Assembly (NCBI GenBank): GCA_024169445.1
Contig: JALKFA010000001.1
Location: 2,976,001-3,040,000, forward strand
DNA: 64,000 bases
From: Buttiauxella agrestis ATCC 33320
Lineage (GTDB): Bacteria > Pseudomonadota > Gammaproteobacteria > Enterobacterales > Enterobacteriaceae
Direction of reading: 5' to 3'
Made by a program: the position numbers and the translations under genes. The notes beneath the pieces are model-generated. The model did no database searches. It worked only from the letters and a program-made list of their open reading frames with translations, and was not told where the DNA came from. This document shows positions 7,220-17,460 of the stretch, piece by piece. Position 1 is the first letter of the stretch; the number at the start of each line of letters is the position of its first letter.

Positions 7220-7378
7220 ATGGGCTTTTGGCGTATTGTTTTTACGATTATTTTACCACCGCTTGGTGTATTGCTGGCTAAAGGATTCGGTTGGGCATTT
7301 ATTCTGAATATTGTACTGACACTGTTGGGCTATATTCCTGGATTAATCCACGCGTTTTGGGTGCAAACCCGCGATTAA
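7220..7378 (+). CDS. yqaE: YqaE/Pmp3-family small membrane protein
   Basis: This 52-aa protein reads MGFWRIVFTIILPPLGVLLA, then KGFGWAFILN, and ends GLIHAFWVQTRD, the Pmp3/UPF0057 fold of two membrane helices joined by a short GFGW loop. It is nearly identical to E. coli YqaE over the parts I can recall. Family members are stress-associated proteolipids affecting membrane potential. CTGGAG lies eight bases before the ATG. In E. coli yqaE is elsewhere on the chromosome, so this copy is relocated or an additional paralogue. Confidence 0.85.
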   Translation: MGFWRIVFTIILPPLGVLLAKGFGWAFILNIVLTLLGYIPGLIHAFWVQTRD

Positions 7379-7537
7379 TAAAATAAAACCTATTCATTGT
7401 TTAAAAGCTGGCGGGGCGGGTGACAACAGAAGTCGCTCGCCAGAGGTGCCCGGCTGGATTTATCTGCCCTCTGTTTACTTTTACACCTAAGAATGTTCTG
7501 ATATAGCCAATTATTTGATGAGCTACAGAGTCGTTTT

Positions 7538-7843
7538 ATGTTTCAGTTAAAGCCGGGAATGCTGGCAATGATTATTGGTTCCCGTACTGCCGCAGGGCGT
7601 GTGAACATCGGTAAATCAGTCGAGCTTTTTGGCCTGTGCGAGCCTGGCGAAAGTTTTGTTAATCCGGTTACTGGTGTGGTAACGCAACTTCCTCATGATG
7701 CAAATCATCCGCTATGGTTGGTGACGGGTAATGTGGTGGCGTTCGATGGGCGCGAAGGTTATACCTTTGTTCGGGCAGAATATCTGATGCCACTCGACAA
7801 GACATTATTGCCAGAGAGCGAACAACAGCAGGTTGTGCACTGA
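7538..7843 (+). CDS. Hypothetical protein, 101 aa
   Basis: No family recognised. The protein begins MFQLKPGMLAMIIGSRTAAG and contains GKSVELFGLCEPGESF and a WLVTGNVVAFDGREGYTF segment. It has no signal peptide or membrane helix. The strand-rich hydrophobic pattern suggests a small SH3- or KOW-like beta barrel, which is speculation. The ATG has only a weak ribosome site (GAGTCG). It converges on the DUF523 gene with a 14-bp gap. Confidence 0.6.
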   Translation: MFQLKPGMLAMIIGSRTAAGRVNIGKSVELFGLCEPGESFVNPVTGVVTQLPHDANHPLWLVTGNVVAFDGREGYTFVRAEYLMPLDKTLLPESEQQQVVH

Positions 7844-7857
7844 TCGACTGTTGGGCT

Positions 7858-8385
7858 TCATTCGCGATAGCTATCTTCTTCATGCGTTAACTCTCCGTCT
7901 AAAGCCTCAATGCGGGCAATTAACGCAGGAAGCTCACCTTCAGCGTAAACCTCGATACCATTTTGTCGTAGTAATGCCGCAGCCACTCCCATTCCAGGCT
8001 GTGTGACTCCCTGAAAAGTTCCGTCGTAAATCTTCGTACTGCCGCAAGTTGGGCTGCCATCGGTCATTAATGCCAGGCGACATCCAGAGTCTTGAGCCGT
8101 TTTTAATGCCAGGAACGCTGCCAATAGATATGCCTGACTCACATCTGAACCATCACTTTCCTGAATTTTTGCATCGCCATTAAGCACAGCAGGGCCACTA
8201 CCACCCACTAGTTCGGCAGGCAAACGCGGCGTCGTGAGGCCAGCGGCCAATTCAGGGCAATGGACGATGAGTCGTTGTTCTTGTTGCCAGCGTGCTAACA
8301 CACTATTTATGAGAGGTTTATCCTGCCCGTTATAGCGAACTTTAAAGCCCATCAGACAAGCACTAATCAGTATTTTTGTTTTCAT
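7858..8385 (-). CDS. DUF523 family protein
   Basis: This 175-aa cytoplasmic protein opens with the DUF523 signature ISACLMGFKVRYNGQ, then HCPELAAGLTTPR and LMTDGSPTCGS, giving conserved Cys in CLMG, HCPE and PTCGS. These thiols suggest metal, Fe-S or redox chemistry, but no activity has been established for the family as far as I know. The start chosen (MKTKILISACL) aligns with the family N-terminus; an in-frame upstream extension of 20 residues (MAQHHHSSV...) would be atypical. The next gene is divergent. Confidence 0.8.
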   Translation of the reverse strand: MKTKILISACLMGFKVRYNGQDKPLINSVLARWQQEQRLIVHCPELAAGLTTPRLPAELVGGSGPAVLNGDAKIQESDGSDVSQAYLLAAFLALKTAQDSGCRLALMTDGSPTCGSTKIYDGTFQGVTQPGMGVAAALLRQNGIEVYAEGELPALIARIEALDGELTHEEDSYRE

Positions 8386-8540
8386 TTCGCCACGTAAAGT
8401 CGGGTGAGAAAAGTACGGTACACTACTGTGATGGTGCTGCGCCACCCTGCTAATTTTGGGCGTTGCAAGGCAAAAGGTAGTGGCATACTCTATTATTCCT
8501 TATGTAGTAGCTGCTATTAAACATAAGGATAATCAAATAA

Positions 8541-9248
8541 ATGCCTCCATTACCTTTGAAAGAAACGCTGCGTGTTGCGCTGGTGGGTGATTACAACCCT
8601 GCGGTGATCGCACACAAGGCAATTCCTCTGGCTTTAGATAATGCAGCTGAATACCTTGACGTAACTGTTGACTATGACTGGCTGCCTACACCTGAAGTAA
8701 CAAGTCCGGAGGATCTGGTGGGGTATGACGCCATCTGGTGTGTTCCTGCTAGCCCCTATCAAAATGAAGACGGTGCTTTTCTGGCAATCCGTTACGCTCG
8801 TGAGAACCAAATTCCGTTTCTTGGCACATGCGGTGGCTTCCAGCACGCCGTTATTGAATATGCGCGCAATGTCCTGGATTTGGGAGATGCGGGTCATGCA
8901 GAAACGAGTCAACAGGGAAGCCTGGTCATTGGGCCATTGAGTTGCTCACTGGTGGAGAAATCCGATGCTATTGAGCTAAAACCTGGGTCACTGATCGCTG
9001 AGGCCTATGGGCGTTCGATAATTGAAGAAGGCTACCATTGCAATTACGGTATTGCCGACTTTTTTGCCGGGCAACTGGAGACATCTCAATTGCAGCCAAC
9101 CGGGTGGGATAATCAAGGTGAAATCCGCGTAGTTGAGCTTCGTGGACATCCTTTTTTTGTCGGAACACTTTTCCAGCACGAACGTAATGCATTGAAGGAT
9201 AAACCTGCGCCGCTAGTTGAAGCGTTGCTAAAAGCGGCGCAGCGTTAA
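8541..9248 (+). CDS. Stand-alone class I glutamine-amidotransferase-like protein (CTP synthase C-terminal-related)
   Basis: This 235-aa protein has a CTP-synthase-like opening (LRVALVGDYNPA) and a nucleophile elbow GTCGGFQHA with Cys97. A terminal FFVGTLFQHE supplies the His/Glu of a glutaminase triad. It corresponds to proteins annotated as CTP synthase C-terminal region-related (seleno)proteins; here the nucleophile is an ordinary TGC cysteine. It lacks the CTP synthase synthetase domain, so it may hydrolyse glutamine or a gamma-glutamyl compound for an unknown partner. It is transcribed alone, divergent from DUF523 and convergent with nimT, one base from its end. The substrate is unknown. 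Confidence 0.75.
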   Translation: MPPLPLKETLRVALVGDYNPAVIAHKAIPLALDNAAEYLDVTVDYDWLPTPEVTSPEDLVGYDAIWCVPASPYQNEDGAFLAIRYARENQIPFLGTCGGFQHAVIEYARNVLDLGDAGHAETSQQGSLVIGPLSCSLVEKSDAIELKPGSLIAEAYGRSIIEEGYHCNYGIADFFAGQLETSQLQPTGWDNQGEIRVVELRGHPFFVGTLFQHERNALKDKPAPLVEALLKAAQR

Positions 9249-10457
9249 TCAGGAAGGGTGGCCAGGTTGTGCTGGGCTGATGATCTGTGCATCACGCCCG
9301 GCAAAACCACCAAATACCGCCATCACGCACGCCAACACTGCGCACCCAAGCAGTGGCAAGCTCCACTGGCCAGAGAGATCGTGTACTTTCCCCATCATCG
9401 GCGGCCCGAAAGCCGCTAATAAATATCCCATACATTGCGCCATACCAGACAATGCGGCGGCCTGATGCGCACTATTTGCCCGCAAGCCGATAAACGTCAG
9501 GCCAAGAATCATCGTCGCACCAGAGCCAAAGCCAAATATCACGACCCAAACACTGGCGAAGTATGGAATTAACAGTAAACCAATTGCGCTCAGTCCACAC
9601 AACAAGGCCATGAGGATGGCGATGCCGCGATGGTCTTTCATTCGGCCTAAAATCATGCCGATAAATAAACCGGGGGCGGCGGTGGCTAATTGCATCAGGC
9701 CATGCAACGAACCCGCTTGTGCTTCACTATAACCGTGACTTATCAGTATTGAAGGCAGCCAGCCAATCACCACATAATAAATGAGCGAGTTGATCCCCAA
9801 AAACAGAGTCACTTGCCAGGCAAGCGCAGATTTCCAGATCCCCCGGTTATGTAAGGCATTACTGTTGCTTAAGGTCGATATGTTGTGATTCGACAACTGC
9901 GGCAGCCAAACTAGCAATGCCACCACGGGGAAAACCATCAGCGCCATCAGTGCGCCAGGCCAGCCGTAACCGTGTTGCGCGATGGGAACCACCATCATTG
10001 AGCCGATAGCTGCAGCAACGCCCATGGTCAGTGAATACGCACCAGTGAGTCGCGCCACTTGCCCTGGGAAATCGCGCTTAATCAATCCAGGCAAAAGCAC
10101 ATTCCCCATGGCGATCCCACAGCCAATAATCGCGGTGCCACTATAGAGCAGCATCGTGTTTCCCATCGAACGTACAGCAATTCCTACACAGATAACCAGC
10201 ATAGCTGCAAACAAGCTACGTTCGATACCGAACCGGCGTGCAATCCCTGCCGCCAGTGGAGAAACAATCGCAAAGGCTAAAAGTGGCAGGGTGGTAAGCA
10301 CGCCCGTTTGTGCAGTTGTGAGGCTGAAGGATGCGCGAATCATATCCAGTAATGGCGCCGCGCCGGTAAACGTCACGCGCAGCGTGGTGGCTATCATTAA
10401 AATGCCGAGCAACAGCAGACCGTTTTTTTTCACATTTGAAGTTGAAATTGAAGACAT
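9249..10457 (-). CDS. nimT: NimT-type MFS exporter
   Basis: This 402-aa major-facilitator protein has about twelve hydrophobic helices. It carries ATTLRVTFTGAAPLLDMIR near the N-terminus, AGIARRFGIERSL in the helix 2-3 loop, and GRMKDHRG in the matching loop of the second half. It belongs to the CynX/NimT group. In E. coli NimT (YeaN) exports 2-nitroimidazole and is controlled by the divergently encoded AraC protein NimR; the same divergent pair is present here. The start is MSSISTSN with GAGG seven bases upstream; earlier in-frame starts would run into the nimR promoter. The native substrate is uncertain. Confidence 0.8.
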   Translation of the reverse strand: MSSISTSNVKKNGLLLLGILMIATTLRVTFTGAAPLLDMIRASFSLTTAQTGVLTTLPLLAFAIVSPLAAGIARRFGIERSLFAAMLVICVGIAVRSMGNTMLLYSGTAIIGCGIAMGNVLLPGLIKRDFPGQVARLTGAYSLTMGVAAAIGSMMVVPIAQHGYGWPGALMALMVFPVVALLVWLPQLSNHNISTLSNSNALHNRGIWKSALAWQVTLFLGINSLIYYVVIGWLPSILISHGYSEAQAGSLHGLMQLATAAPGLFIGMILGRMKDHRGIAILMALLCGLSAIGLLLIPYFASVWVVIFGFGSGATMILGLTFIGLRANSAHQAAALSGMAQCMGYLLAAFGPPMMGKVHDLSGQWSLPLLGCAVLACVMAVFGGFAGRDAQIISPAQPGHPS

Positions 10458-10554
10458 ACACATACCTCGTAAGACGATGCGCACAAGATACATGTTTTGG
10501 GAATGGAAGAAATCAACGTAAAATGCCAGCTTATCCCTAAAACCGGACAATATT

Positions 10555-11343
10555 ATGGAGCGTGGCTTAGCCCTGGAAGGATTCGACCCTGATAGCAATC
10601 GACATCCTGCTCAGGCGTTTAGCATCCTGGTTTCTGAAAGTGAGAACGAAATTGCCTTCCATCAGCATCGCAAAGGCCAACTGATTCTGGCGTTGCATGG
10701 CGGGATTACTTGTGAAGTTGAACAGGCGAGGTGGATGGTTCCCACACAGCATGCAGTCTGGATCCCCGGTGAAATGCCACACAGTAATCGTGCGACCGCG
10801 AACGCCAGACTTTGTTTTCTGTTTATCGAACCCGATGTTGTGGAGATGCCATCACAATGCTGCACGTTGCGAATTACTCCGCTAGTGCGTGAATTGATCC
10901 TGCATCTGACACAGCAAAATGAACGCAATTTAGCGCAACCGGAGACGCACCGGCTGGTTCAGGTTTTGTTCGATGAATTGCCGCGCCAGGCTGTAGAGCA
11001 ATTGCATTTGCCGATGTCGGGGCATCCTAAAATTCGCTTTATTGCTGAACGAATGGCTGCGGATCCACAGCAACGTCAGACGCTGGAGCAATGGGCTTCA
11101 CAACTGGCGATGAGCGAGCGCAACCTTGCCCGGCTGGTGGTGAAAGAAACGGGGCTCAGTTTTCGCCGTTGGCGGCAACAGTTACAACTGATTGTCGCGC
11201 TGCAGCTATTAATTGGTGGTGCTTCGGTGCAAAAGGTGGCCAGCGAACTCGGCTATGACTCGACCAATGCGTTTATTACGATGTTCAAAAAAGCGCTCGG
11301 TAATACACCTGGGCGCTATCTTGCCTCGCTAGAACCACAGTAG
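10555..11343 (+). CDS. nimR: NimR-type AraC-family regulator of nimT
   Basis: A 262-aa AraC/XylS regulator. The N-terminal cupin sensor (about 20-120) includes EIAFHQHRKGQLILALHGG. The C-terminal double helix-turn-helix (about 160-255) includes LAMSERNLARLV and ends with KVASELGYDSTNAFITMFKKALGNTPGRYL, the canonical AraC signature. Divergence from nimT with a 97-bp gap fits a local regulator, as known for E. coli NimR (YeaM). The ATG has no strong Shine-Dalgarno. The gene stops five bases from the end of yeaL, which converges. Confidence 0.82.
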   Translation: MERGLALEGFDPDSNRHPAQAFSILVSESENEIAFHQHRKGQLILALHGGITCEVEQARWMVPTQHAVWIPGEMPHSNRATANARLCFLFIEPDVVEMPSQCCTLRITPLVRELILHLTQQNERNLAQPETHRLVQVLFDELPRQAVEQLHLPMSGHPKIRFIAERMAADPQQRQTLEQWASQLAMSERNLARLVVKETGLSFRRWRQQLQLIVALQLLIGGASVQKVASELGYDSTNAFITMFKKALGNTPGRYLASLEPQ

Positions 11344-11348
11344 CTGAT

Positions 11349-11798
11349 TCACTGTTTACCAATGACGAGCGACACAAGCCCTGCGGCAATCAGCGGGCCG
11401 ACGGGCACTCCGCGGAATAATGCGACACCTAAAACCGTTCCTACCAGCAAACCGGCGACTAAACTCGGCTGGCTGCTCATTAAGGTCACACCACGACCGC
11501 CGAGCCATGAGACGAACACGCCGACTGCGATCGCAACCAGTGATTTCCAGTTGGTAAACGAGTGCAACAGTGTACTTGCAGGTAAAGTACCGCTAGCAAT
11601 CGGAGCCATAACGCCAATGGTCAGAATAATAATCCCCACGGTCAGCCCCTGCTTTTCAATCCACGGGAAAAACTGACTCAGTGGGGTAACTCGGACAATA
11701 ATGAGCACCAGAATGGATACCGCAACGGTAGTGTTATGGCTGACAAAACCCAGTCCGGCAAGCGCCAACAGGATTAATAGCGTAGAGTCGAAGATCAT
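11349..11798 (-). CDS. yeaL: UPF0756 membrane protein YeaL
   Basis: This 149-aa protein has four hydrophobic helices and aligns throughout with E. coli YeaL ([63 protein letters not shown]). Function unknown; an inner-membrane protein. AAGGA lies nine bases before the ATG. E. coli has the same neighbours nimR/nimT on one side, while the yeaI-yeaJ-yeaK genes that separate yeaL from yeaH there are absent here. Confidence 0.9.
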   Translation of the reverse strand: MIFDSTLLILLALAGLGFVSHNTTVAVSILVLIIVRVTPLSQFFPWIEKQGLTVGIIILTIGVMAPIASGTLPASTLLHSFTNWKSLVAIAVGVFVSWLGGRGVTLMSSQPSLVAGLLVGTVLGVALFRGVPVGPLIAAGLVSLVIGKQ

Positions 11799-11954
11799 AG
11801 CTGTTCCTTGCGAAATATAAAGAGAAGGCTGTTTTTATTGTTATTAATAACTTTACGCGCAGGTGTGCTGTGACGTCAGCCTTTTTAAGTCGATACAGAG
11901 GATTTTGTGCAATTGCATGATAAAAATTAAGATTTTGCAATTAAGCGGGAGGGA

Positions 11955-11988
11955 TTAAAAAGTCAGCCAGAATAAAACTGGCTGACTT
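11955..11988 (-). terminator. Terminator of yeaGH
   Basis: Perfect 11-bp stem AAGTCAGCCAG/CTGGCTGACTT, seven bases past the yeaH stop, followed on the minus strand by TTTTT. Confidence 0.88.
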
Positions 11989-11994
11989 GTGGTG

Positions 11995-13341
<1,347 letters not shown>

Positions 13342-13348
13342 TCAGCCG

Positions 13349-15283
13349 TTATGAAGATTTACGTACCCGCAGATACCATTCGCACAGCAGGCGAACTTGT
13401 TTGCGCGTATAGCCTTTCTCCATCATACGATCGACAAAGTCATCGTGTTTTTTCTGCTCGTCGGTAGAGGTTTTGGCATTGAACGAAATAACCGGCAGCA
13501 ATTCCTCGGTGTTCGAGAACATTTTCTTCTCGATAACCGTGCGCAGCTTCTCGTAGCTCGTCCAGTTAGGATTACGACCATTGTTATGGGCGCGGGCACG
13601 CAGTACAAAGTTGACGATTTCATTACGGAAATCTTTCGGATTGCTGATGCCAGCAGGTTTTTCAATTTTTTCCAGCTCCGCATTCAGGGATTCACGGTCA
13701 AACAGCTGGCCGGTATCCGGGTCGCGGTATTCCTGATCCTGAATCCAGAAGTCAGCGTAGGTAACATAACGGTCGAAAATGTTTTGCCCGTACTCTGAGT
13801 AAGATTCGAGATACGCGGTCTGAATCTCTTTACCGATAAATTCAGCGTATTTCGGGATCAGGTAGCCTTTCAGATGCTCAAGGTATTTCTCTGCCATCTC
13901 CTGCGGGAACTGCTCTCGTTCGATCTGCTGCTCCAGCACATAGAACAAATGCACCGGGTTTGCTGCCACTTCAACGTGGTCAAAGTTGAACACGCGAGAG
14001 AGGATTTTGAATGCAAAACGTGTAGACAGCCCGTTCATGCCTTCGTCTACACCAGCGTAATCGCGGTACTCCTGGTACGATTTCGCTTTTGGATCGGTGT
14101 CTTTCAAACTTTCACCATCGTACACCCGCATTTTGGAGTACATGCTTGAGTTTTCTGGCTCTTTCAAACGCGAAAGGATCGAGAAGCGCGCCAGCGTTTC
14201 CAGGGTACCCGGGGCGCATGGTGCATGTAACAATTCACTGTGCGTGAGCAGTTTTTCGTAGATTTTTATCTCTTCGGAAATCCGCAGGCAATAAGGCACT
14301 TTGACAATGTAAACACGGTCAAGGAAGGCCTCGTTATTTTTGTTGTTACGGAACGTCACCCACTCAGATTCGTTGGAGTGCGCAAGAATAATACCGTTAA
14401 ACGGCAGGGCTGAGATGCCTTCGGTCCCGTTATAGTTGCCTTCCTGGGTTGCGGTCAGCAACGGGTGGAGCACTTTAATCGGTGCTTTGAACATCTCGAC
14501 AAATTCCATGATGCCCTGGTTTGCACGGCACAGTGCACCAGAATAGCCATAAGCATCAGGATCGTTTTGCGCGTGGTTTTCCAGTTTACGAATATCCACT
14601 TTACCGACCAGCGCTGAGATATCCTGGTTGTTCTCATCACCCGGTTCAGTTTTGGCAATCGCAATCTGCGCCAGAATCGATGGCCAGACTTTCACTACAC
14701 GGAATTTTGTGATGTCGCCGCCAAACTCATGCAGACGTTTTGCCGCCCACGGCGACATAATAGTGCCCAGATAGCGTGTAGGGACGCCGTACTCTTTTTC
14801 AAGAATAGAAGCATCTTCTTGTGGATTAAACAGGCACAGCGGGTGGTCATTCACCGGGCTGCGTTCGCCATTAGCACTCAGCGTGTAAATTGGCACGCGC
14901 TGCATTAACGCTTTCAGGCGTTCAGCGAGTGATGATTTACCACCACCCACAGGCCCCAATAAATAGAGAATCTGTTTCTTCTCTTCCAGTCCCTGGGCTG
15001 CGTGTTTCAGGTAGGCAACAATTTGTTCAATGGCTTCTTCCATGCCATAGAACTCTTCAAACGCCGGATAACGGGAAATTACCCGATTCGAAAAGAGACG
15101 GGACAGCCGGGGCTCTGTGGCAGTATCCACCATCACTGGCTCACCAATGGCCATCAATAGCCGTTCTGCCGCATTGGCATAGGCACTGCGATCTTGCTTA
15201 CAGATTGCAAGAAACTCCTGCAGTGTGAACTCTTCGTCCTTGGCAGCTTCATAACGCTGGCGATAGTGATCGAATATATTCAT
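13349..15283 (-). CDS. yeaG: YeaG/PrkA-family serine protein kinase
   Basis: This 644-aa PrkA-type protein begins MNIFDHYRQRY. An AAA-type ATPase region has Walker A GPVGGGKSSLAE near residue 110, with ALCRANQGIMEF and GIILAHSNESEW further on. The kinase-like C-terminal region ends KGYTRKQVRLLCEWYLRVRKSS. PrkA proteins autophosphorylate and act in stationary-phase and nitrogen starvation; E. coli YeaG is needed for survival of prolonged nitrogen starvation. It heads the yeaG-yeaH operon (70-bp gap). A -24/-12 promoter lies about 90 bp upstream. The start matches the E. coli N-terminus; an upstream in-frame codon adds nine residues. Confidence 0.95.
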   Translation of the reverse strand: MNIFDHYRQRYEAAKDEEFTLQEFLAICKQDRSAYANAAERLLMAIGEPVMVDTATEPRLSRLFSNRVISRYPAFEEFYGMEEAIEQIVAYLKHAAQGLEEKKQILYLLGPVGGGKSSLAERLKALMQRVPIYTLSANGERSPVNDHPLCLFNPQEDASILEKEYGVPTRYLGTIMSPWAAKRLHEFGGDITKFRVVKVWPSILAQIAIAKTEPGDENNQDISALVGKVDIRKLENHAQNDPDAYGYSGALCRANQGIMEFVEMFKAPIKVLHPLLTATQEGNYNGTEGISALPFNGIILAHSNESEWVTFRNNKNNEAFLDRVYIVKVPYCLRISEEIKIYEKLLTHSELLHAPCAPGTLETLARFSILSRLKEPENSSMYSKMRVYDGESLKDTDPKAKSYQEYRDYAGVDEGMNGLSTRFAFKILSRVFNFDHVEVAANPVHLFYVLEQQIEREQFPQEMAEKYLEHLKGYLIPKYAEFIGKEIQTAYLESYSEYGQNIFDRYVTYADFWIQDQEYRDPDTGQLFDRESLNAELEKIEKPAGISNPKDFRNEIVNFVLRARAHNNGRNPNWTSYEKLRTVIEKKMFSNTEELLPVISFNAKTSTDEQKKHDDFVDRMMEKGYTRKQVRLLCEWYLRVRKSS

Positions 15284-15370
15284 GGTATGCCGTCCTTTCG
15301 TATTTAGCACAGGTTAGAGAGCCGTTCGTATGAGTAATGGAGGCTCCCGGAAGACGTCTCCTGAATCTCG

Positions 15371-15386
15371 AGCAACCCTTATGCCA
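15371..15386 (-). promoter_or_regulatory. Sigma-54 (-24/-12) promoter of yeaGH
   Basis: Read on the minus strand, TGGCATAAGGGTTGCT has GG and GC exactly ten bases apart, as required by sigma-54 (consensus TGGCAC-N5-TTGCW). It lies about 90 bp before the yeaG start, placing transcription initiation near 15360. No obvious tandem NtrC site is seen just upstream. Confidence 0.7.
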
Positions 15387-15395
15387 ACTTCTCTT

Positions 15396-15451
15396 ACCCG
15401 TCAATATTCAAGTTGTAAGCGCGTTTACTGCAACTCGAATGTTTCAGGGTA
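15396..15451. repeat. Dispersed intergenic element, copy 1 (CTGCAACTCGAAT type)
   Basis: The segment CAATATTCAAGTTGTAAGC ... ACTGCAACTCGAATG ... CAGGGTA matches other copies at 46214, 59764 and, more diverged, 38914. Its arms form an imperfect inverted repeat (TTCAAGTTG / CAACTCGAA). The yeaG-mipA gap (15284-15767) otherwise holds the yeaG promoter and a short palindrome ATCACATGTGAT at 15611-15622. Confidence 0.5.
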
Positions 15452-15767
15452 GCGTGGCATTTTCATTGCCGCGTTCAGCGTATTTCATCTTCCTAAAATA
15501 AAGCGTAGATGGCATTTGCAAAACTTGCATACGGCCACAAGCCAATTTCAATGACATATCAATAACTCATCCAAATAATTCTCCTTTTGTTGTAAAGGGA
15601 AGTGGTTGGTATCACATGTGATTCATAAAACTGAAAAGAAGATGAAACCTGTTTGCGAGATGTTGTTCAGTTGCTCTGATGTATCAAATTGGTAAAAAAT
15701 TTGGGGTGAGAAAGCAAGGGGGTTACACTCTAATTGCTAATTATTTGATTAAAGGACTTAAAGGATT

Positions 15768-16517
15768 GTGAGCAAATTCAAAATTATTACATTGGGTGTA
15801 CTCATTGCATCAACTTTTCCTGCGGCGCAAGCAGCAGATGGCCCCTGGTCTGTAGGGGCGGCAGCTCTGGTAACGCCTAACATGTACAAAGGCGATCAAG
15901 ACCGTTTGTATCCGATCCCAATGGTGGGTTATGAGGGGGAGAGTTTCTACCTGCGTGGCTTAACCGCAGGTTACTACTTGTGGAATGACCAGGCTGACAA
16001 GCTTTCCATCATTACCTACTATTCGCCGATCTTCTTCCGAGCGAAAGACAGCGACTCTAAAAGCATGCGCCAGTTGGATAATCGCAAAGCGACTCTGATG
16101 GCCGGGCTTTCTTATGTACATAACACGCAATATGGTTTCTTGCGCACTGTGCTGGCGGGTGACACGTTGGGCAATAGCAACGGCGTAAACTGGGATACCG
16201 CCTGGTTGTATCGCTACAACAGCGACAGATTGACGTTTACGCCGGGTATCGGGATAACCTTGAGCAGCGAAAACCAGAATGAATATTACTATGGCATCAC
16301 TAAGAGTGAGTCGCAGCGCAGCGGTTTAGATTCCTATGACCCGGATAGCAGCTGGGCACCGTACGTTGAACTGTCTGTAAACTATAGGCTGACAGATAGC
16401 TGGAACGTCTTCGGTATGGGTCGCTACGTGCACCTGGCTAATGAAGTCACCGATAGCCCGATGATTGATAAAGAGTGGACGGGAATTTTGATGACAGGCA
16501 TTACGTATAGTTTTTAG
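15768..16517 (+). CDS. mipA: MipA, MltA-interacting outer-membrane protein
   Basis: This 249-aa MipA/OmpV-family beta-barrel has a signal peptide (SKFKIITLGVLIASTFPAAQA-ADG). Strands include YPIPMVGYEGESFYLRGL, GYYLWND and the conserved SENQNEYYYGI, and it ends in phenylalanine (TGITYSF). MipA scaffolds the lytic transglycosylase MltA with PBP1B at the outer membrane. The start is GTG (GTGAGCAAA) with AAAGGA 11 bases upstream; a TTG two bases earlier is out of frame. Monocistronic, divergent from yeaG. Confidence 0.92.
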   Translation: MSKFKIITLGVLIASTFPAAQAADGPWSVGAAALVTPNMYKGDQDRLYPIPMVGYEGESFYLRGLTAGYYLWNDQADKLSIITYYSPIFFRAKDSDSKSMRQLDNRKATLMAGLSYVHNTQYGFLRTVLAGDTLGNSNGVNWDTAWLYRYNSDRLTFTPGIGITLSSENQNEYYYGITKSESQRSGLDSYDPDSSWAPYVELSVNYRLTDSWNVFGMGRYVHLANEVTDSPMIDKEWTGILMTGITYSF

Positions 16518-16608
16518 TCGCGCACTAACGCAGTGCAATTTATGCACTTATCCGGGGCGCTTGCGCCCCGTTTGCATTATGGTGGTGCAACTAGTTAAGG
16601 GGGATGTG

Positions 16609-17460
16609 ATGGCAAAACAAATAATCTTTTCTGGAACACAACCGCTACCGGCAATTGGGCAAGGCACCTGGTATATGGGGGAAAAGTCTGCGCAATATGT
16701 CGAAGAGGTGAATGCACTAAGAGCGGGCATCGATCTCGGCCTGACTCTCATCGACACGGCAGAAATGTATGCCAATGGTGGGGCAGAAAAAGTTGTGGGT
16801 GAAGCTATTAGCGGCAGGCGTGATGAGGTTTACCTCGTTTCGAAAGTCTACCCCTGGAATGCCGCCGGGCCGAGCGCTATTCAGGCCTGCGAGCAGAGCC
16901 TGAAACGGCTAAAAACGGATTATCTCGATCTTTATTTGCTGCACTGGCGCGGGGATATTGCACTGGAAGATACGGTAAGCGTTATGCAGCAACTGGTGCA
17001 ACAGGGCAAAATTCGTCGTTGGGGTGTTTCAAACCTCGACTATGCAGATATGCAGGAGTTGTGGAGTGTTACGGGTGGGCGCGAATGTGCCACCAATCAG
17101 GTGCTTTATCATCTTGCCTCACGTGGCATTGAGCATGATTTACTTCCCTGGTGCCAGCAGCAAAAAATGCCGGTGATGGCTTATTGCCCGTTAGCACAAG
17201 CAGGCCGGTTGCGTAGCGGGTTGATGAACCATCCTGTGCTTAATGATCTTGCACAGCAAAAAGGGGTGACGGTTGCGCAGTTACTGCTGGCGTGGGTCAT
17301 TCATCATGAAGGCGTGGTCGCAATTCCAAAAGCAGGCAGTGTGGCGCATGTCAAAGAAAATGCCCTGGCGCTTGAGATTACATTGAAGCAGGAAGAAATC
17401 ACTTTGATGGAAAAGGCGTTCCCGGCACCGGGCCGCAAAACGCCTTTAGATATGGTTTAA
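16609..17460 (+). CDS. yeaE: YeaE aldo-keto reductase (methylglyoxal reductase)
   Basis: This 283-aa AKR barrel has its catalytic tetrad visible: Asp in LIDTAEMY with the Tyr in the same motif, Lys in LVSKVYPWN, and His in YLLHWRG. NADPH-binding residues lie in the C-terminal IPKAGSVAHVKEN. E. coli YeaE reduces methylglyoxal and other aldehydes with NADPH. MAKQIIFSG is chosen as start because AAGGGGGA sits just upstream; a 16-residue N-terminal extension is possible but atypical. The stop overlaps the convergent yeaD stop by four bases. Confidence 0.92.
   Translation: MAKQIIFSGTQPLPAIGQGTWYMGEKSAQYVEEVNALRAGIDLGLTLIDTAEMYANGGAEKVVGEAISGRRDEVYLVSKVYPWNAAGPSAIQACEQSLKRLKTDYLDLYLLHWRGDIALEDTVSVMQQLVQQGKIRRWGVSNLDYADMQELWSVTGGRECATNQVLYHLASRGIEHDLLPWCQQQKMPVMAYCPLAQAGRLRSGLMNHPVLNDLAQQKGVTVAQLLLAWVIHHEGVVAIPKAGSVAHVKENALALEITLKQEEITLMEKAFPAPGRKTPLDMV

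Noticed and set aside
15611-15622. Palindrome ATCACATGTGAT in the yeaG-mipA gap as a CRP or other operator
   Set aside because: CRP sites have a 6-bp centre; here the halves abut. A 12-bp palindrome alone is weak evidence for an operator.
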